Positions 34,907 through 43,852 are shown, numbered from the stretch's first letter. The stretch is DNA of 64,000 bases from Sphingobium faniae (GCA_900100475.1 FMTU01000008.1:129984-193983); one strand, 5' to 3'. The notes: generated from the sequence alone by a model not told the origin. Numbers and translations are program-made.

Positions 34907-35013
34907 CCGCCTCTTTCCTGCGTTGCGACCCAGCGACCACGCTCGGCCCTTATTTTCGGTGAGTCATTGCGATGAAGGCACGGGCGCGGGTTAACCTCTC
35001 GCCGAGAAGCGGC

Positions 35014-35649
35014 CTATATGGAGGCCATCAGCTTCCGGCTGAGCGTGGCGGCCGATCGTCCAGCAATCTGTTCGAACCACGGCCCTATCCGCGGTAGAGC
35101 GTGGTCAAACGGTTGATTGACCGTCTCCGCGAAATCCAGCCAGACGTAGAGCCAGATATCGGCAGCGGAGAAGCGCTCTCCGCACAAATACGGCCCCGGT
35201 CCGAACATGTTGTCTAGCCAGCACAGACGGTCCTGTGCTACGCGCTTCAGGCCTTCGGCGGCTTCCGGCACGGCTGGAATACGCGGCGCGAATCGTTCCA
35301 GCCCTTCGGCATAATGGTAGGCATTGTGGATGAACTCGGTGATGTTCAATTCCACTCGGCGCCACCATTGCCGAGTCTGCGCCCGTTCCTCGGGTGTACT
35401 GCCAATCAGAGCCGGTGTGGGGTGCAATTCCTCGAGATATTCGGCAATGGCGACGGCCTCAGACAGGGTGTTGCCGTTATCGAGGCGCAGGGCCGGTGTC
35501 TGCCCAGTCGGGTTGACGCCCAGAAATGCTTGCTGACGGTTCTCACCGGAAAACACGTCCACCGTCACTGCCGGAATATGCAGCCCTTTTTCCAGCAGGA
35601 ACATCCGCAGGCAGCGTGGCGCGGGGCTATGTGCGTCATAGATCAGCAT
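35014..35649 (-). CDS. Glutathione S-transferase
   Basis: A 211-residue GST. The thioredoxin-like N-terminal domain starts MLIYDAHSPAPRCLRMFL and has the G-site loop NPTGQTPALRLDNGNTLSEAVAIAEYL (cis-Pro and the Glu-Ala/Ser pair). The helical C-terminal domain contains GPYLCGERFSAADIWLYVWLDF. It conjugates glutathione to an electrophile or acts as a peroxidase; the class is unclear because the usual N-terminal Cys/Ser/Tyr is not obvious (a serine at position 8 is a candidate). It stands alone between the cupin and the DUF2442 gene. Confidence 0.88.
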   Translation of the reverse strand: MLIYDAHSPAPRCLRMFLLEKGLHIPAVTVDVFSGENRQQAFLGVNPTGQTPALRLDNGNTLSEAVAIAEYLEELHPTPALIGSTPEERAQTRQWWRRVELNITEFIHNAYHYAEGLERFAPRIPAVPEAAEGLKRVAQDRLCWLDNMFGPGPYLCGERFSAADIWLYVWLDFAETVNQPFDHALPRIGPWFEQIAGRSAATLSRKLMASI

Positions 35650-35706
35650 GGCTCAGTTCCTGTGCCTCCTGCGCTCCCGTCCATCAGGGCAGATTGCCCC
35701 GTCCTT

Positions 35707-36120
35707 TCAGGCCAGCACGGATTTACGCGGCCTGCCGCCCTTTTGCCCATTGGCACGAGCAGCTGCGGCCTTTGCCGCCGATCGCACACGGCCGCCCTGC
35801 GCGCCCAGCTCGCGAGCCATCCACTTCTTCGAGCCGAACACGCCGTGCAACAGGCCGGCTATGGACAGATCCGCATCGAGGCGCGGCCAGTGCAGCCCAA
35901 GGCCGGCAGGGCTGATCTCGATTTCAGTCAGATTTTCGGGCGTCGCATCCGCCAAGCCTTCGGCGAGACGTGGCGGAAAAGCCAGTTCCACGCCAGTGTT
36001 AAGCGCGACGATCACGCGCCCGCGCCGGCGATCATAGCGCGCAGAAACGGCACGCCCCTCCTCGCGCGACGCCGCCATGTGCTTTTCGGCGCGAAGCAGT
36101 TCTTGCTCAGAAATTGCCAT
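35707..36120 (-). CDS. DUF2442 protein (antitoxin-like partner)
   Basis: A 137-residue protein. Its middle carries the DUF2442 pattern: VSARYDRRRGRVIVALNTG, the FPPRLAEGLADATPENLTEIEISPAGLGLHWPRLDADLSI core and GLLHGVFGSKKW. The basic C-terminus, AAARANGQKGGRPRKS, is tail-like. Its start overlaps the DUF4160 gene by 14 bases. DUF4160-DUF2442 pairs are predicted toxin-antitoxin modules, which is family knowledge and not tested here. Confidence 0.75.
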   Translation of the reverse strand: MAISEQELLRAEKHMAASREEGRAVSARYDRRRGRVIVALNTGVELAFPPRLAEGLADATPENLTEIEISPAGLGLHWPRLDADLSIAGLLHGVFGSKKWMARELGAQGGRVRSAAKAAAARANGQKGGRPRKSVLA

Positions 36121-36355
36121 GAATCTTCCTCCATTCAGCGCACAGCGCACCAATCATCCCTGCCAGCGCTTCTTCTATCCGGTTGACGTCGGATAGCCGG
36201 AAGCCGAAGCTCTCCCGCAGTTCGGGGGGACCGCCCGGACAATGCAGAAGAAACATGGCCTCGCCTTCAGCGCCGATCACATGGACATGCGCGGGACGGT
36301 GATCGTTGGGCCAGATCACGACCCGCAGGCCGTCTATGCGAAACACAGTGGGCAT
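36107..36355 (-). CDS. DUF4160 protein (toxin-like partner)
   Basis: An 82-residue DUF4160 protein. It shows MPTVFRIDGLRVVIWPNDHRPAHVHVIG, with the conserved P..H.HV motif, and the ALCAEWRKIHG end. The start at 36355 fits the family; a longer frame to 36475 has no resemblance. It precedes and overlaps the DUF2442 gene, giving the usual two-gene order. It is close to the type I restriction operon, a common position for stabilising modules. Confidence 0.78.
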   Translation of the reverse strand: MPTVFRIDGLRVVIWPNDHRPAHVHVIGAEGEAMFLLHCPGGPPELRESFGFRLSDVNRIEEALAGMIGALCAEWRKIHGNF

Positions 36356-36679
36356 GCGTCTGTATAGCACAAACCCAAGCGGTAGGGAATAAGTTCCCAT
36401 ACGATGCAAATGGCTGCGTTCGAAGATCCGCTGCCAACGAGGCGCTTCCTTTCCCCTCAACGTGATAAACGCCATTCGTCTTGCGCCGGATGACGTTCGC
36501 TGTTTATTCTGCAGCCGTAACCGCCGGTAATGTCAGCTCGCAATCGGGGCATGCGGCAATGCCGGCATAGCCAACCGACAGGGGGAAATGAGGATCGTGG
36601 CGGGACGTGTAACCAGTGGGATGCTGAAAGAACAGCGTCTGCCCGAAATCCTCGTATAGACTGGCCTCGGGGGGATTTT
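36356..36679. other. Intergenic region between the DUF4160 gene and hsdR
   Basis: This 324-bp divergent gap must hold the promoters of the DUF4160/DUF2442 pair and of hsdR. No gene is supportable. An open frame in phase with hsdR reaches back to 36530 but lacks restriction-subunit resemblance. Confidence 0.5.
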
Positions 36680-39049
36680 ATGAATGAGGCCGATACCTGC
36701 AGGATGCTCGTCGTTCCCAAGCTGCAAGCAGCCGGTTGGGACGAGCGGCCTCATGCCATCAACGAGCAGCGGACTTTCACGGATGGCCGGATCGTCTTCG
36801 TTGGCGGAAAAGCGCGCCGCGGCAAGCAGAAGCGGGCGGATTATGTGCTGCGCTACAGCTCCGATTTTCCAATTGCCGTGGTGGAGGCAAAGGCCAAATA
36901 CCGGCACGTTGCCGATGGCCTCCAGCAGGCCAAGGATTATGCCGAGATCCTCGGCCTCAAATTCGCCTACGCCACCAATGGCATCGAAATCGTGGAGTTT
37001 GATTATACGACAGGAATCGAACGCACGCTGGATCGCTTTCCGGGACCCGACGAACTGTGGTCACGCCAGCGCGCAGCAGAGGGGTTGGACGATCCGGTCG
37101 TTGCCGAACGGCTGCTGACGCCCAATTTTCCGGACCGCGCCAAGCCTCTGCGCTATTATCAGGAGATTGCGGTCAATCGGGCCGTTCAGGCCGTTCTGCA
37201 GAACCGAAAGCGGATCCTGCTCACCCTCTGCACGGGTGCGGGCAAAACCGCAGTCGCCTTCCAGATCTGCTGGAAGCTGTGGTCCGCCCGCTGGAACGGG
37301 AAAGGGCTGAACCGCAAGCCGAAGATCCTGTTCCTTGCTGATCGTAACGTCCTCGTGGATGATCCGATGGCCAAGGATTTCAGCCCCTTTGGGGATGCAC
37401 GGCACAAGATCGCTGGTGGAGACGTCACCAAAAGTCGCGACATCTATTTTGCGATCTATCAGTCGATTGCACGCGACGAGAATCGCCCTGGTCTTTACCG
37501 GGAGTATCCCCGAGATTTCTTCGACCTGATCGTCATCGACGAGTGCCATCGAGGCAGCGCGCGAGACGACAGTAATTGGCGTGAAATCCTCGACTGGTTC
37601 GAACCGGCCACCCAGATCGGAATGACGGCGACCCCTCGTCGTGAGGATAATGTCGATACCTACACCTATTTCGGTGATCCGCTTTACGAATACAGCCTGG
37701 CGCAAGGCATTGCGGACGGGTTCCTTGCCCCATACCGGGTTCATCGTGTCATCACCGATTACGACGCGGCAGGGTGGCGGCCGACGCGTGGCGAGCTGGA
37801 TCGGTACGGCCGGGAAATCCCCGACGGCGAATATCAGACACGCGACTTCGAACGCGTCGTCGCCCTTCGCGCACGGACCCGCGCCATCGCCCGGCACCTT
37901 GCCGGCTTTATGGCTGAAACCGATCGTCTGGCGAAAACCATCGTGTTCTGTGTCGATCAGGAGCACGCACTTGAGATGCGGCAGGCGCTCGCCGAGTTGA
38001 ACGCCGACCTCGTTCGCGACAATCCGGATTATGTCTGTCGCGTGACCTCCGATGAGGGAGATATCGGTCGTGGCCATCTGTCCAAATTTCAGGACGTAGA
38101 GACCCTGACGCCGGTCATATTGACCACTTCACAGCTTTTGACGACCGGCGTCGATGCACCGACCTGCAAGAATGTTGTGCTCGCCCGCACCGTTGGCTCC
38201 ATGCCCGAGTTCAAACAGATCATTGGACGCGGCACGCGGTTGCGGGCCGATTATGGCAAACTCGCCTTCAACATCATCGACTATACCGGCACCGCGACAA
38301 GAATGTTTGCCGATCCCGCTTTCGATGGCGAACCGGTCCGCGAGGACGAGGCGGTGATCAACGACGCGGGCGAAATTGTCGAGGAACACCCGGCCGACGA
38401 TGTCGTGCCCGAACCGGACGACATTCCCGAACTCCCCGATGATACGACACTCGGCCCGGATGAACCTGAATCGGGCCCACGCAAATTCTATGTCGACGGC
38501 GGCGAAGTGTCGGTCGTCCGGCATCTCGTCTACGAGCTTGATTCCGAAGGGAAGCAGCTCGCTTGCCGCCAGCTCACCGATTATACCGGCGACAAGGTCC
38601 GCACCCTTTATCCCAACGCTTCAGAGCTGAGGCTGAATTGGCTCGACCCCGAGCGACGCGCGGAAATCGTCGAGAGGCTCGAGGAAAAGGGGATAGACCT
38701 CGAAACCCTGGCCGAAGCTGTCGGCAAGCCCGAGGCCGACCCCTTCGATCTTCTGTGCCATCTGGCTTACAACACACCCTTGCGCACCCGGCGTGAACGG
38801 GCTGACCGCCTGCGGCGGGAGCAGGATGATTTCCTCGGCTGTTTCAGCCCAGAAGCCCGGAAAGTTCTTGACGCCGTTCTTGAAAAATATGCCGAGCACG
38901 GCAGCGCCCAGTTCAAATTGCCTGATATTCTTGAAGTGCCTCCTTTCAATGAGTGGGGCAACGTCATAGAGATCGCCCAGCGCTTCGGCGGGGGAAAGGA
39001 GCTTCGCAGCGCCGTTACCGAGTTGCAGCGATTGCTCTACACTGCCTGA
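36680..39049 (+). CDS. hsdR: Type I restriction endonuclease, R subunit (EcoEI-like)
   Basis: A 789-residue translocating nuclease. The N-terminal PD-(D/E)xK domain has IAVVEAKAKYRH near residue 65. A SF2 motor follows with motif I CTGAGKTAVAFQ, motif II IDECHRGS, motif III MTATPRRED and motif VI QIIGRGTRLRADYGK. The C-terminal helical region that binds HsdM ends the chain. GGGGG upstream of the ATG at 36680 supports the start. The order R, M, S with 18-base and overlapping junctions makes one operon. It would cleave unmodified foreign DNA at sites set by HsdS, and all motor and nuclease residues are intact. Confidence 0.93.
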   Translation: MNEADTCRMLVVPKLQAAGWDERPHAINEQRTFTDGRIVFVGGKARRGKQKRADYVLRYSSDFPIAVVEAKAKYRHVADGLQQAKDYAEILGLKFAYATNGIEIVEFDYTTGIERTLDRFPGPDELWSRQRAAEGLDDPVVAERLLTPNFPDRAKPLRYYQEIAVNRAVQAVLQNRKRILLTLCTGAGKTAVAFQICWKLWSARWNGKGLNRKPKILFLADRNVLVDDPMAKDFSPFGDARHKIAGGDVTKSRDIYFAIYQSIARDENRPGLYREYPRDFFDLIVIDECHRGSARDDSNWREILDWFEPATQIGMTATPRREDNVDTYTYFGDPLYEYSLAQGIADGFLAPYRVHRVITDYDAAGWRPTRGELDRYGREIPDGEYQTRDFERVVALRARTRAIARHLAGFMAETDRLAKTIVFCVDQEHALEMRQALAELNADLVRDNPDYVCRVTSDEGDIGRGHLSKFQDVETLTPVILTTSQLLTTGVDAPTCKNVVLARTVGSMPEFKQIIGRGTRLRADYGKLAFNIIDYTGTATRMFADPAFDGEPVREDEAVINDAGEIVEEHPADDVVPEPDDIPELPDDTTLGPDEPESGPRKFYVDGGEVSVVRHLVYELDSEGKQLACRQLTDYTGDKVRTLYPNASELRLNWLDPERRAEIVERLEEKGIDLETLAEAVGKPEADPFDLLCHLAYNTPLRTRRERADRLRREQDDFLGCFSPEARKVLDAVLEKYAEHGSAQFKLPDILEVPPFNEWGNVIEIAQRFGGGKELRSAVTELQRLLYTA

Positions 39050-39067
39050 CCCGAAGGAACGCCGAAA

Positions 39068-40633
39068 ATGGCCCGAACCGCCCGCAAGAAGGCTGCGCCC
39101 AAGCAACTGACGACCGCCCAGCGCCTCGACAGTATTATCAAGTCTGCCCGCAAGATCATGCGCAAGGACAAGGGGCTGAATGGCGATCTCGATCGTCTGC
39201 CGATGCTGACCTGGATCATGTTCCTCAAATTCCTCGATGACATGGAACGCATCGAGCAGGAACGCGCGGAGCTCGCCGGCAAGGATTATCGACCGATCAT
39301 CGAACCCCCATATCGCTGGCGGGACTGGGCTGCCGAAGCGGACGGTATCACTGGCCCCGATCTGCTGGCCTTCCTTACCGCCGAAAAGGCCGAACGCCCG
39401 GATGGCACCACGGGGGCAGGCCTTTTTGCCTATTTGCGCGATCTTCGCGGCGACAACGGTCGGCGTGAACGGCGCGACGTGATCGCGACCGTCTTTCAGG
39501 GTTTCACCAACCGCATGGAAAGCGGCTATCTGCTGCGCGACGTGGTGAATCTGATCGACGGGATCCACTTCGATTCGTCGGAGGAGGTCCATACGCTTGG
39601 CCGCCTCTACGAAACCCTGCTGCGTGAAATGCGCGATGCCGCCGGCGATTCCGGCGAATTCTATACCCCGCGCCCGGTCGTGCGCTTCATGGTCGAAGTC
39701 ATCGATCCGCAGCTTGGCGAAACCATTCTCGATCCGGCCTGCGGTACCGGCGGCTTCCTGACCGAATCTTTCCTGCATCTGGAAAAGCAGGCCGATACTG
39801 TCGAAAAACGCCGCATCCTGCAGGAGGAAAGCATCATGGGCGGCGAGGCCAAGTCGCTGCCTTTCCTGCTCGCCCAGCTGAATCTGCTGCTGCATGGCCT
39901 GCACGCGCCAAAAATCGATTCCGGCAACGCCTTGCGCTTCCGCCTGAATGAGATCGGCGAAGCAGAGCGGGTGAATATCATCCTCACCAATCCACCGTTC
40001 GGCGGCGAGGAAGAGGCCGGCATCCTCAACAATTTCCCCGAAGATCGGCGCACATCTGAAACGGCGCTGCTGTTTCTGCAGCTGATCATGCGCAGGCTGA
40101 AACGTGCCGGTCGCGGTCGCGCCGCCGTGGTTGTTCCCCACGGCACATTGTTTGGCGACGGCATTGCCGCGCGCATCAAGGCCGATCTGCTGGAACGATT
40201 CAATGTGCACACCGTGGTGCGCCTGTGCGAAGGCGTGTTCGCGCCTTACACCGACATTCCTGCCAACCTCATTTTCTTCGATACGTCAGGCCCCACGCGC
40301 GACATCTGGTATTATGAACAGCCCCGTCCCGAAGGCCGCAAGAAATATTCCAAGACGGCGCCCATGGCCTATGAGGAATTTTCCGGCTGTCTGGCCTGGT
40401 GGAAGAACCGTGAGGAAAATGAGCGCGCCTGGAAGGTAGACGGGCCGTCCCTCATCGAGCGCGACGCCGATGGCCGCGTCATCGCCTGCAATCTCGACAT
40501 CAAGAATCCCCATGCCGCCGTGACAGAGGATCACAGAAAGCCGGGCGAGATCGTCGACGCCATCATCCAGCGCGAGCGGGAAATTAGCGCGATCATGGAT
40601 GAAATCCGGGCGGAACTGGCGGCAGGCGCGTGA
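39068..40633 (+). CDS. hsdM: Type I restriction-modification DNA adenine methyltransferase, M subunit
   Basis: A 521-residue N6-adenine methyltransferase. The N-terminal helical HsdM_N domain has the MLTWIMFLKFLDDME segment. The catalytic domain carries FYTPRPVVRFMVEV, motif I DPACGTGGFL and motif IV NPPFGGEEE. GAAGGA precedes the ATG. Its TGA overlaps the ATG of hsdS (TGATG), giving coupled translation. It works as M2S to protect host DNA. Confidence 0.95.
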   Translation: MARTARKKAAPKQLTTAQRLDSIIKSARKIMRKDKGLNGDLDRLPMLTWIMFLKFLDDMERIEQERAELAGKDYRPIIEPPYRWRDWAAEADGITGPDLLAFLTAEKAERPDGTTGAGLFAYLRDLRGDNGRRERRDVIATVFQGFTNRMESGYLLRDVVNLIDGIHFDSSEEVHTLGRLYETLLREMRDAAGDSGEFYTPRPVVRFMVEVIDPQLGETILDPACGTGGFLTESFLHLEKQADTVEKRRILQEESIMGGEAKSLPFLLAQLNLLLHGLHAPKIDSGNALRFRLNEIGEAERVNIILTNPPFGGEEEAGILNNFPEDRRTSETALLFLQLIMRRLKRAGRGRAAVVVPHGTLFGDGIAARIKADLLERFNVHTVVRLCEGVFAPYTDIPANLIFFDTSGPTRDIWYYEQPRPEGRKKYSKTAPMAYEEFSGCLAWWKNREENERAWKVDGPSLIERDADGRVIACNLDIKNPHAAVTEDHRKPGEIVDAIIQREREISAIMDEIRAELAAGA

Positions 40634-41784
40634 TGGCTTGGCCAGTGGTTCGGTTGGGGGAGATTGCAGAGCAGGTGTCACGAGGTGAACCGCCTGCTAC
40701 GGGGAACGACTATCGTCTGCTCGGCGTACGTCTCTGGGGCCAAGGCGCTTATGAACGCGAAACGATCGATGGATCTGAAACCAAATACCCTACGCTTTAC
40801 CGCGTTGAAACTGGCGACATCGTGGTCAACAAGATTTGGGCTCGCAACGGAAGCGTGGCAGTGGTGGATGAGAATCTGCACGGCACGTTCGGATCGTCCG
40901 AATTTCCTACATATCGGACCGACATTACACGGCTCCTGCCAAACTGGTTTCGCCTTTTCACCCTGACAAAAGACTTATGGAATCAGTGCGACAAGCTTTC
41001 TCGTGGCACGAGTGGCCAGAACCGACTGCGCCCAGCACGCTTCCTTGAAGTCGAAATCCCGCTCCCTCCCATAGCGGAGCAGCGGCGGATCGTTGAGCGG
41101 CTGGACCGGGTGGCGAAGCTGGTTGAGACCAGAAACCAGGCCGCCGCCGATGCCGCCGCCGATATGCAGGCGCTGCTGGCCAAGGCCTTCGCCCGCTGCA
41201 TCGAAGGCGCGCCCCGCCACCCCATGGCCGAAGTCGCCCCGCTCGTGCGCCGCCCCGTGGAGATTGATCCCGACGGTGAATACCCCGAACTGGGTGTCCG
41301 CTCCTTCGGGCGCGGCACATTTCACAAACCGGTGTTGGCAGGCGCAGAGGTCGGGTCCAAGAAGCTGTTCGAGATCGCAACCGGCGACCTGCTGTTCAAT
41401 ATCGTCTTCGCCTGGGAGGGTGCGGTAGCCATTGCGCAGCCCGAAGACGAAGGCCGCGTTGGGTCACATCGATTTCTTAGCTGTGTGCCTGATCCCGGAA
41501 TCGCTACCACGGATTTTCTGCTATTCTATTTCCAGACACCAGAGGGTTTGCAACGTCTTGGTGAAGCGTCGCCAGGCGGAGCCGGACGCAACCGGACGCT
41601 GGGATTAAAAAAGCTCGCCGCGATCGAAGTGCCGGTACCATCGCTCGAGAATCAGCAGTGGTTCGATCGCCTCCAAGCAAAGGCCCGCCGGATTCAGGCG
41701 ATCCGCGTGGCATCGGCGCGCGATGCCGAGGCCCTGATCCCGGCACTGCTCCATGAAGTGTTCAACGGCAAGATGGCCGCATGA
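40633..41784 (+). CDS. hsdS: Type I restriction-modification specificity subunit
   Basis: A 383-residue HsdS with two target-recognition domains (about residues 1-130 and 195-325). They are separated and closed by long helical spacers (PPIAEQRRIVERLDRVAKLVE and PSLENQQWFDRLQAKARRIQ). The domains decide the bipartite target, which cannot be predicted by eye. The start ATG overlaps the hsdM stop. Its stop is only 33 bases from the stop of the convergent holin-like gene, so the satellite-like island begins immediately next to it. Confidence 0.92.
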   Translation: MAWPVVRLGEIAEQVSRGEPPATGNDYRLLGVRLWGQGAYERETIDGSETKYPTLYRVETGDIVVNKIWARNGSVAVVDENLHGTFGSSEFPTYRTDITRLLPNWFRLFTLTKDLWNQCDKLSRGTSGQNRLRPARFLEVEIPLPPIAEQRRIVERLDRVAKLVETRNQAAADAAADMQALLAKAFARCIEGAPRHPMAEVAPLVRRPVEIDPDGEYPELGVRSFGRGTFHKPVLAGAEVGSKKLFEIATGDLLFNIVFAWEGAVAIAQPEDEGRVGSHRFLSCVPDPGIATTDFLLFYFQTPEGLQRLGEASPGGAGRNRTLGLKKLAAIEVPVPSLENQQWFDRLQAKARRIQAIRVASARDAEALIPALLHEVFNGKMAA

Positions 41785-41817
41785 CCCTCAGGGACCAGCC
41801 TGACTGGTTCGCGGACA

Positions 41818-42012
41818 TCATTTGATCCGGCAGGTCGCCGTCTTCCGGAACACCACGCTGCCGATGCCGGTCAGCGCCAGCACCACGGTCAGGACGTCCG
41901 CCTGCGTCAGCCCCTCGGGCAGGATATCGAGCGCCGCGGCCACGCCCCACAGGCTGCCGATGGCGCCAGTCCAGATGGCCTTGGACGCCCACCAGGGTTT
42001 CAGTTCTTCCAT
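41818..42012 (-). CDS. Small holin-like membrane protein
   Basis: A 64-residue protein: MEELKPWWASKAIWTGAIG, a hydrophobic segment WGVAAALDILPEG and a second helix VLTVVLALTGIGSVVFR. Short proteins with this KPWW.SK.IW..I start occur as holins next to endolysins in alphaproteobacterial phages. GGAGAAACGAC precedes the ATG. It is the last gene of the morphogenesis run, separated from the endolysin-like gene by a strong terminator hairpin. Confidence 0.65.
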   Translation of the reverse strand: MEELKPWWASKAIWTGAIGSLWGVAAALDILPEGLTQADVLTVVLALTGIGSVVFRKTATCRIK

Positions 42013-42025
42013 GTCGTTTCTCCAT

Positions 42026-42050
42026 AAAAAAGCCCGCTGGAATTGCGGGC
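42026..42050 (-). terminator. Rho-independent terminator after the endolysin-like gene
   Basis: On the minus strand GCCCGC (42050-42045), a 7-base loop and GCGGGC (42037-42032) are followed by six T (42031-42026). It is nearly identical to the hairpin at 45396-45419. It sits 28 bases after the endolysin-like stop and ahead of the holin-like gene. Confidence 0.8.
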
Positions 42051-42077
42051 GGACGGATTGGTGATGATGTCGGCCGG

Positions 42078-42614
42078 TCAGGCCTCGTTGGTGGACAGCA
42101 CGCCGTTGGCCGCGAGCTGGACCGGCTTCGCGCTCACGGGCGCCTTGCGATAGGCGGGCCGACGAATGGCAATGCAACGGTCCCGGACGATCCGGGTGAT
42201 GGTCACGCCGTCAGACTGGTTGCCGCCCAGCACATGGAACGCGCCGTAGTCCTCGCCAACATAGAGTCCGACATGCCCCGAACCCTGTCCCCGGCGAAAC
42301 ACGAGGATGTCGCCGAGTTGGGCCCGGTCGGCCGGTTTCCCGAACTTCGCCCAGTTGCGCGCCCAGAGCGGACCTTCGACCACGGACTTGCCGGCACGCC
42401 TGGCGACCACGGCCATAAACAGCCCGCACCAGGGAATGCTGTCGGCGGTAAATGTGCGGGAAAGCTCGGATTCCTTCGCCCAGCCCATAATGGCAGGATT
42501 ATTGGCAGGCCCCATCACTTCGAATGTGCCGTAGAGCTTGCTGCCTTCCTGCAGCATCAACGGCAGCGGACGCAGGTCATCGATCCAGCCATAGGCCGGT
42601 GGCAGCGGTTTCAT
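42078..42614 (-). CDS. TIGR02594-type cysteine peptidase-like protein (probable endolysin)
   Basis: A 178-residue protein of the TIGR02594 family, an NlpC/P60-CHAP-like fold. The nucleophile cysteine is in ADSIPWCGLFMAVVARRAG (near residue 63) and the histidine is in GSGHVGLYVGED (near residue 115), with GGNQSDGV following. Such proteins are found with phage structural genes and are thought to cut peptidoglycan. It follows a small frameshifted gene and precedes the holin-like gene. No signal peptide is seen, consistent with holin-dependent release. Confidence 0.8.
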   Translation of the reverse strand: MKPLPPAYGWIDDLRPLPLMLQEGSKLYGTFEVMGPANNPAIMGWAKESELSRTFTADSIPWCGLFMAVVARRAGKSVVEGPLWARNWAKFGKPADRAQLGDILVFRRGQGSGHVGLYVGEDYGAFHVLGGNQSDGVTITRIVRDRCIAIRRPAYRKAPVSAKPVQLAANGVLSTNEA

Positions 42615-42629
42615 GGATGTCTCGGGAAG

Positions 42630-42789
42630 TTAGCGGCCCGACAGGCCCTTGACGGTGGCGTAGAGCACCGCGATTGCGGTCGCGGTGTTCCAGGCGTCGA
42701 GAAGGTTTTTCACATCGGCCCGCAAGATCGGCCCGCACCTGCTCGATATCAGCCTTCAGCGATGACTGATCCTGTTCGATATCGTCCAT
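42630..42789 (-). pseudogene. Small coiled-coil membrane protein, frameshifted (XhlA-like)
   Basis: The minus strand starts MDDIEQDQSSLKADIEQVRADL. One base later the phase that continues with family-like sequence is RADVKNLLDAWNTATAIAVL and YATVKGLSGR, ending at TAA 42632-42630. Reading straight on gives an unlike arginine-rich tail that runs into the next gene. The coiled coil plus terminal helix resembles small XhlA-type proteins of lysis cassettes. It is a +1 frameshift within the repeated GCGGGCCGAT, so slippage, mutation or sequencing error are all possible. Confidence 0.6.
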
Positions 42790-42810
42790 GAGACTTCCCC
42801 GCTCGGTCGT

Positions 42811-43137
42811 TCAGGGCACTGCCCGGATTGCAGTTACCTCGACCCCGTCGTTCAGCCCCAGCGGAACGATCGAGGTGATATTCCAGAGGCCGCCGGCAAA
42901 GTTGATGCGGTCGAGGGCGCTCAATGCCAGGGTCTTGTCGTTTGCGATCACCCGGAACGTCGCGGGTTGCGACGCAGAGATCTGCGCAGCTTCGCGACGC
43001 TCGGCGCCGGTGCCCCAGATGACAAGGGCCCACGCGCTGACGTAATCCGTCCAGGTGGTTATCTCGCCGCCATAGGGATCTTCGATAACGGTCTTGCGCT
43101 GGAAAATGACGCGGCGGTTGCGCGGCCCCGCCCTCAC
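42811..43137 (-). CDS. Phage head-closure / head-tail adaptor protein
   Basis: A 108-residue protein of the SPP1 gp16-like head-tail adaptor family. It shows RRVIFQRKTVIEDPYGGEITTWTD, the short A.V...GAERR segment and WNITSIVPLG at the end. It is small and beta-rich. The GTG start at 43137 overlaps the connector stop (GTGA). It would seal the capsid portal exit and provide the docking site for a tail. In tailed phages tail genes normally follow, but here they do not. Confidence 0.75.
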   Translation of the reverse strand: MRAGPRNRRVIFQRKTVIEDPYGGEITTWTDYVSAWALVIWGTGAERREAAQISASQPATFRVIANDKTLALSALDRINFAGGLWNITSIVPLGLNDGVEVTAIRAVP

Positions 43138-43688
43138 GATGCACCCCGGCGATAATTGCAGAGCAGGCTGTCGAGCGTCGACCATGCCCGATCTGCCTTG
43201 ATCTCATGATCGGCAAAATAGTCCGCCACGAGCAGCCTGACCGCGTGGACGATGGCGTCGGGCACTGCCGAATATCCAACGACCGCGGTCAAGGTGACAC
43301 GCGAGCCGTTCAGAACCGCCGGCCAGAACTGTCCCGGCTTCAGCACGGCGGAAGCCGCAAGGCCGTCGCTGCGGACTTCGTATATGCTGGCACTGAGCGT
43401 CTGAGCCGCGCCGGCGGTGTCGACATAGGCAATGGACGTCACCGATTGCAGCGGCACGACAGGAATATGGGCCAGGTTCGCAAACCGGTCGGCGTTGATG
43501 GTCACCGTTCGCGTCACCAGCGGCGTTCCGGTATAGCGTTCGACATGGTCGCGTGCAGCCGCGATATAACCCGTCAGCTCACTGTCGAAGCTGGTATCGG
43601 TATCGACGATCCGGCACTGGTTTTTCGCCGCCGCGAGCGTGATCGGCTCCGATGCCGGCGGGACAGTGACAGTGGGCGCATACCACAT
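43134..43688 (-). CDS. Phage head-tail connector (gp6-like)
   Basis: A 184-residue protein. The N-terminal part, EPITLAAAKNQCRIVDTD then SELTGYIAAARDHVERYTGTPLV, is the standard start of HK97 gp6-like connector proteins. The helical C-terminus is IVHAVRLLVADYFADH. The gene overlaps the 54-residue gene upstream (TGATG) and the closure gene downstream (GTGA), so translation is coupled along the head module. Confidence 0.82.
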   Translation of the reverse strand: MWYAPTVTVPPASEPITLAAAKNQCRIVDTDTSFDSELTGYIAAARDHVERYTGTPLVTRTVTINADRFANLAHIPVVPLQSVTSIAYVDTAGAAQTLSASIYEVRSDGLAASAVLKPGQFWPAVLNGSRVTLTAVVGYSAVPDAIVHAVRLLVADYFADHEIKADRAWSTLDSLLCNYRRGAS

Positions 43689-43852
43689 CAGCGCTTCTCC
43701 GCCGGCTTGCGTCTGACCGCCCGTTCGACCTTCCCGCCAGCGATCGGCACGGCAAATCCCGCCTCAATCAGGCGCAGGGCCTCACCATCGGGGAAGTCGT
43801 GCTCATCGCCAGGCGAGAGGGTGTAATGCGGGCCGGACAGGCCGGTCGTCAT
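43688..43852 (-). CDS. Small head-module protein (54 residues)
   Basis: A short minus-strand frame: MTTGLSGPHYTLSPGDEHDF, then GEALRLIEAGFAVPIAGGKVER and a basic tail. Its stop overlaps the connector start (TGATG), and it fills the gap between capsid and connector genes. The segment resembles the small 'GE.GRLIEAG.A' proteins found at this place in alphaproteobacterial prophages. Function is unknown. Confidence 0.65.
   Translation of the reverse strand: MTTGLSGPHYTLSPGDEHDFPDGEALRLIEAGFAVPIAGGKVERAVRRKPAEKR

Noticed and set aside
36530..36679. N-terminal extension of hsdR
   Set aside because: The added 50 residues have no restriction-subunit resemblance, while the ATG at 36680 has a GGGGG ribosome binding site and the normal HsdR start.
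42749..43279. Minus-strand 176-codon frame overlapping the connector and closure genes
   Set aside because: It is antiphase to two family-recognisable genes and its translation is arginine-rich without resemblance to any family.
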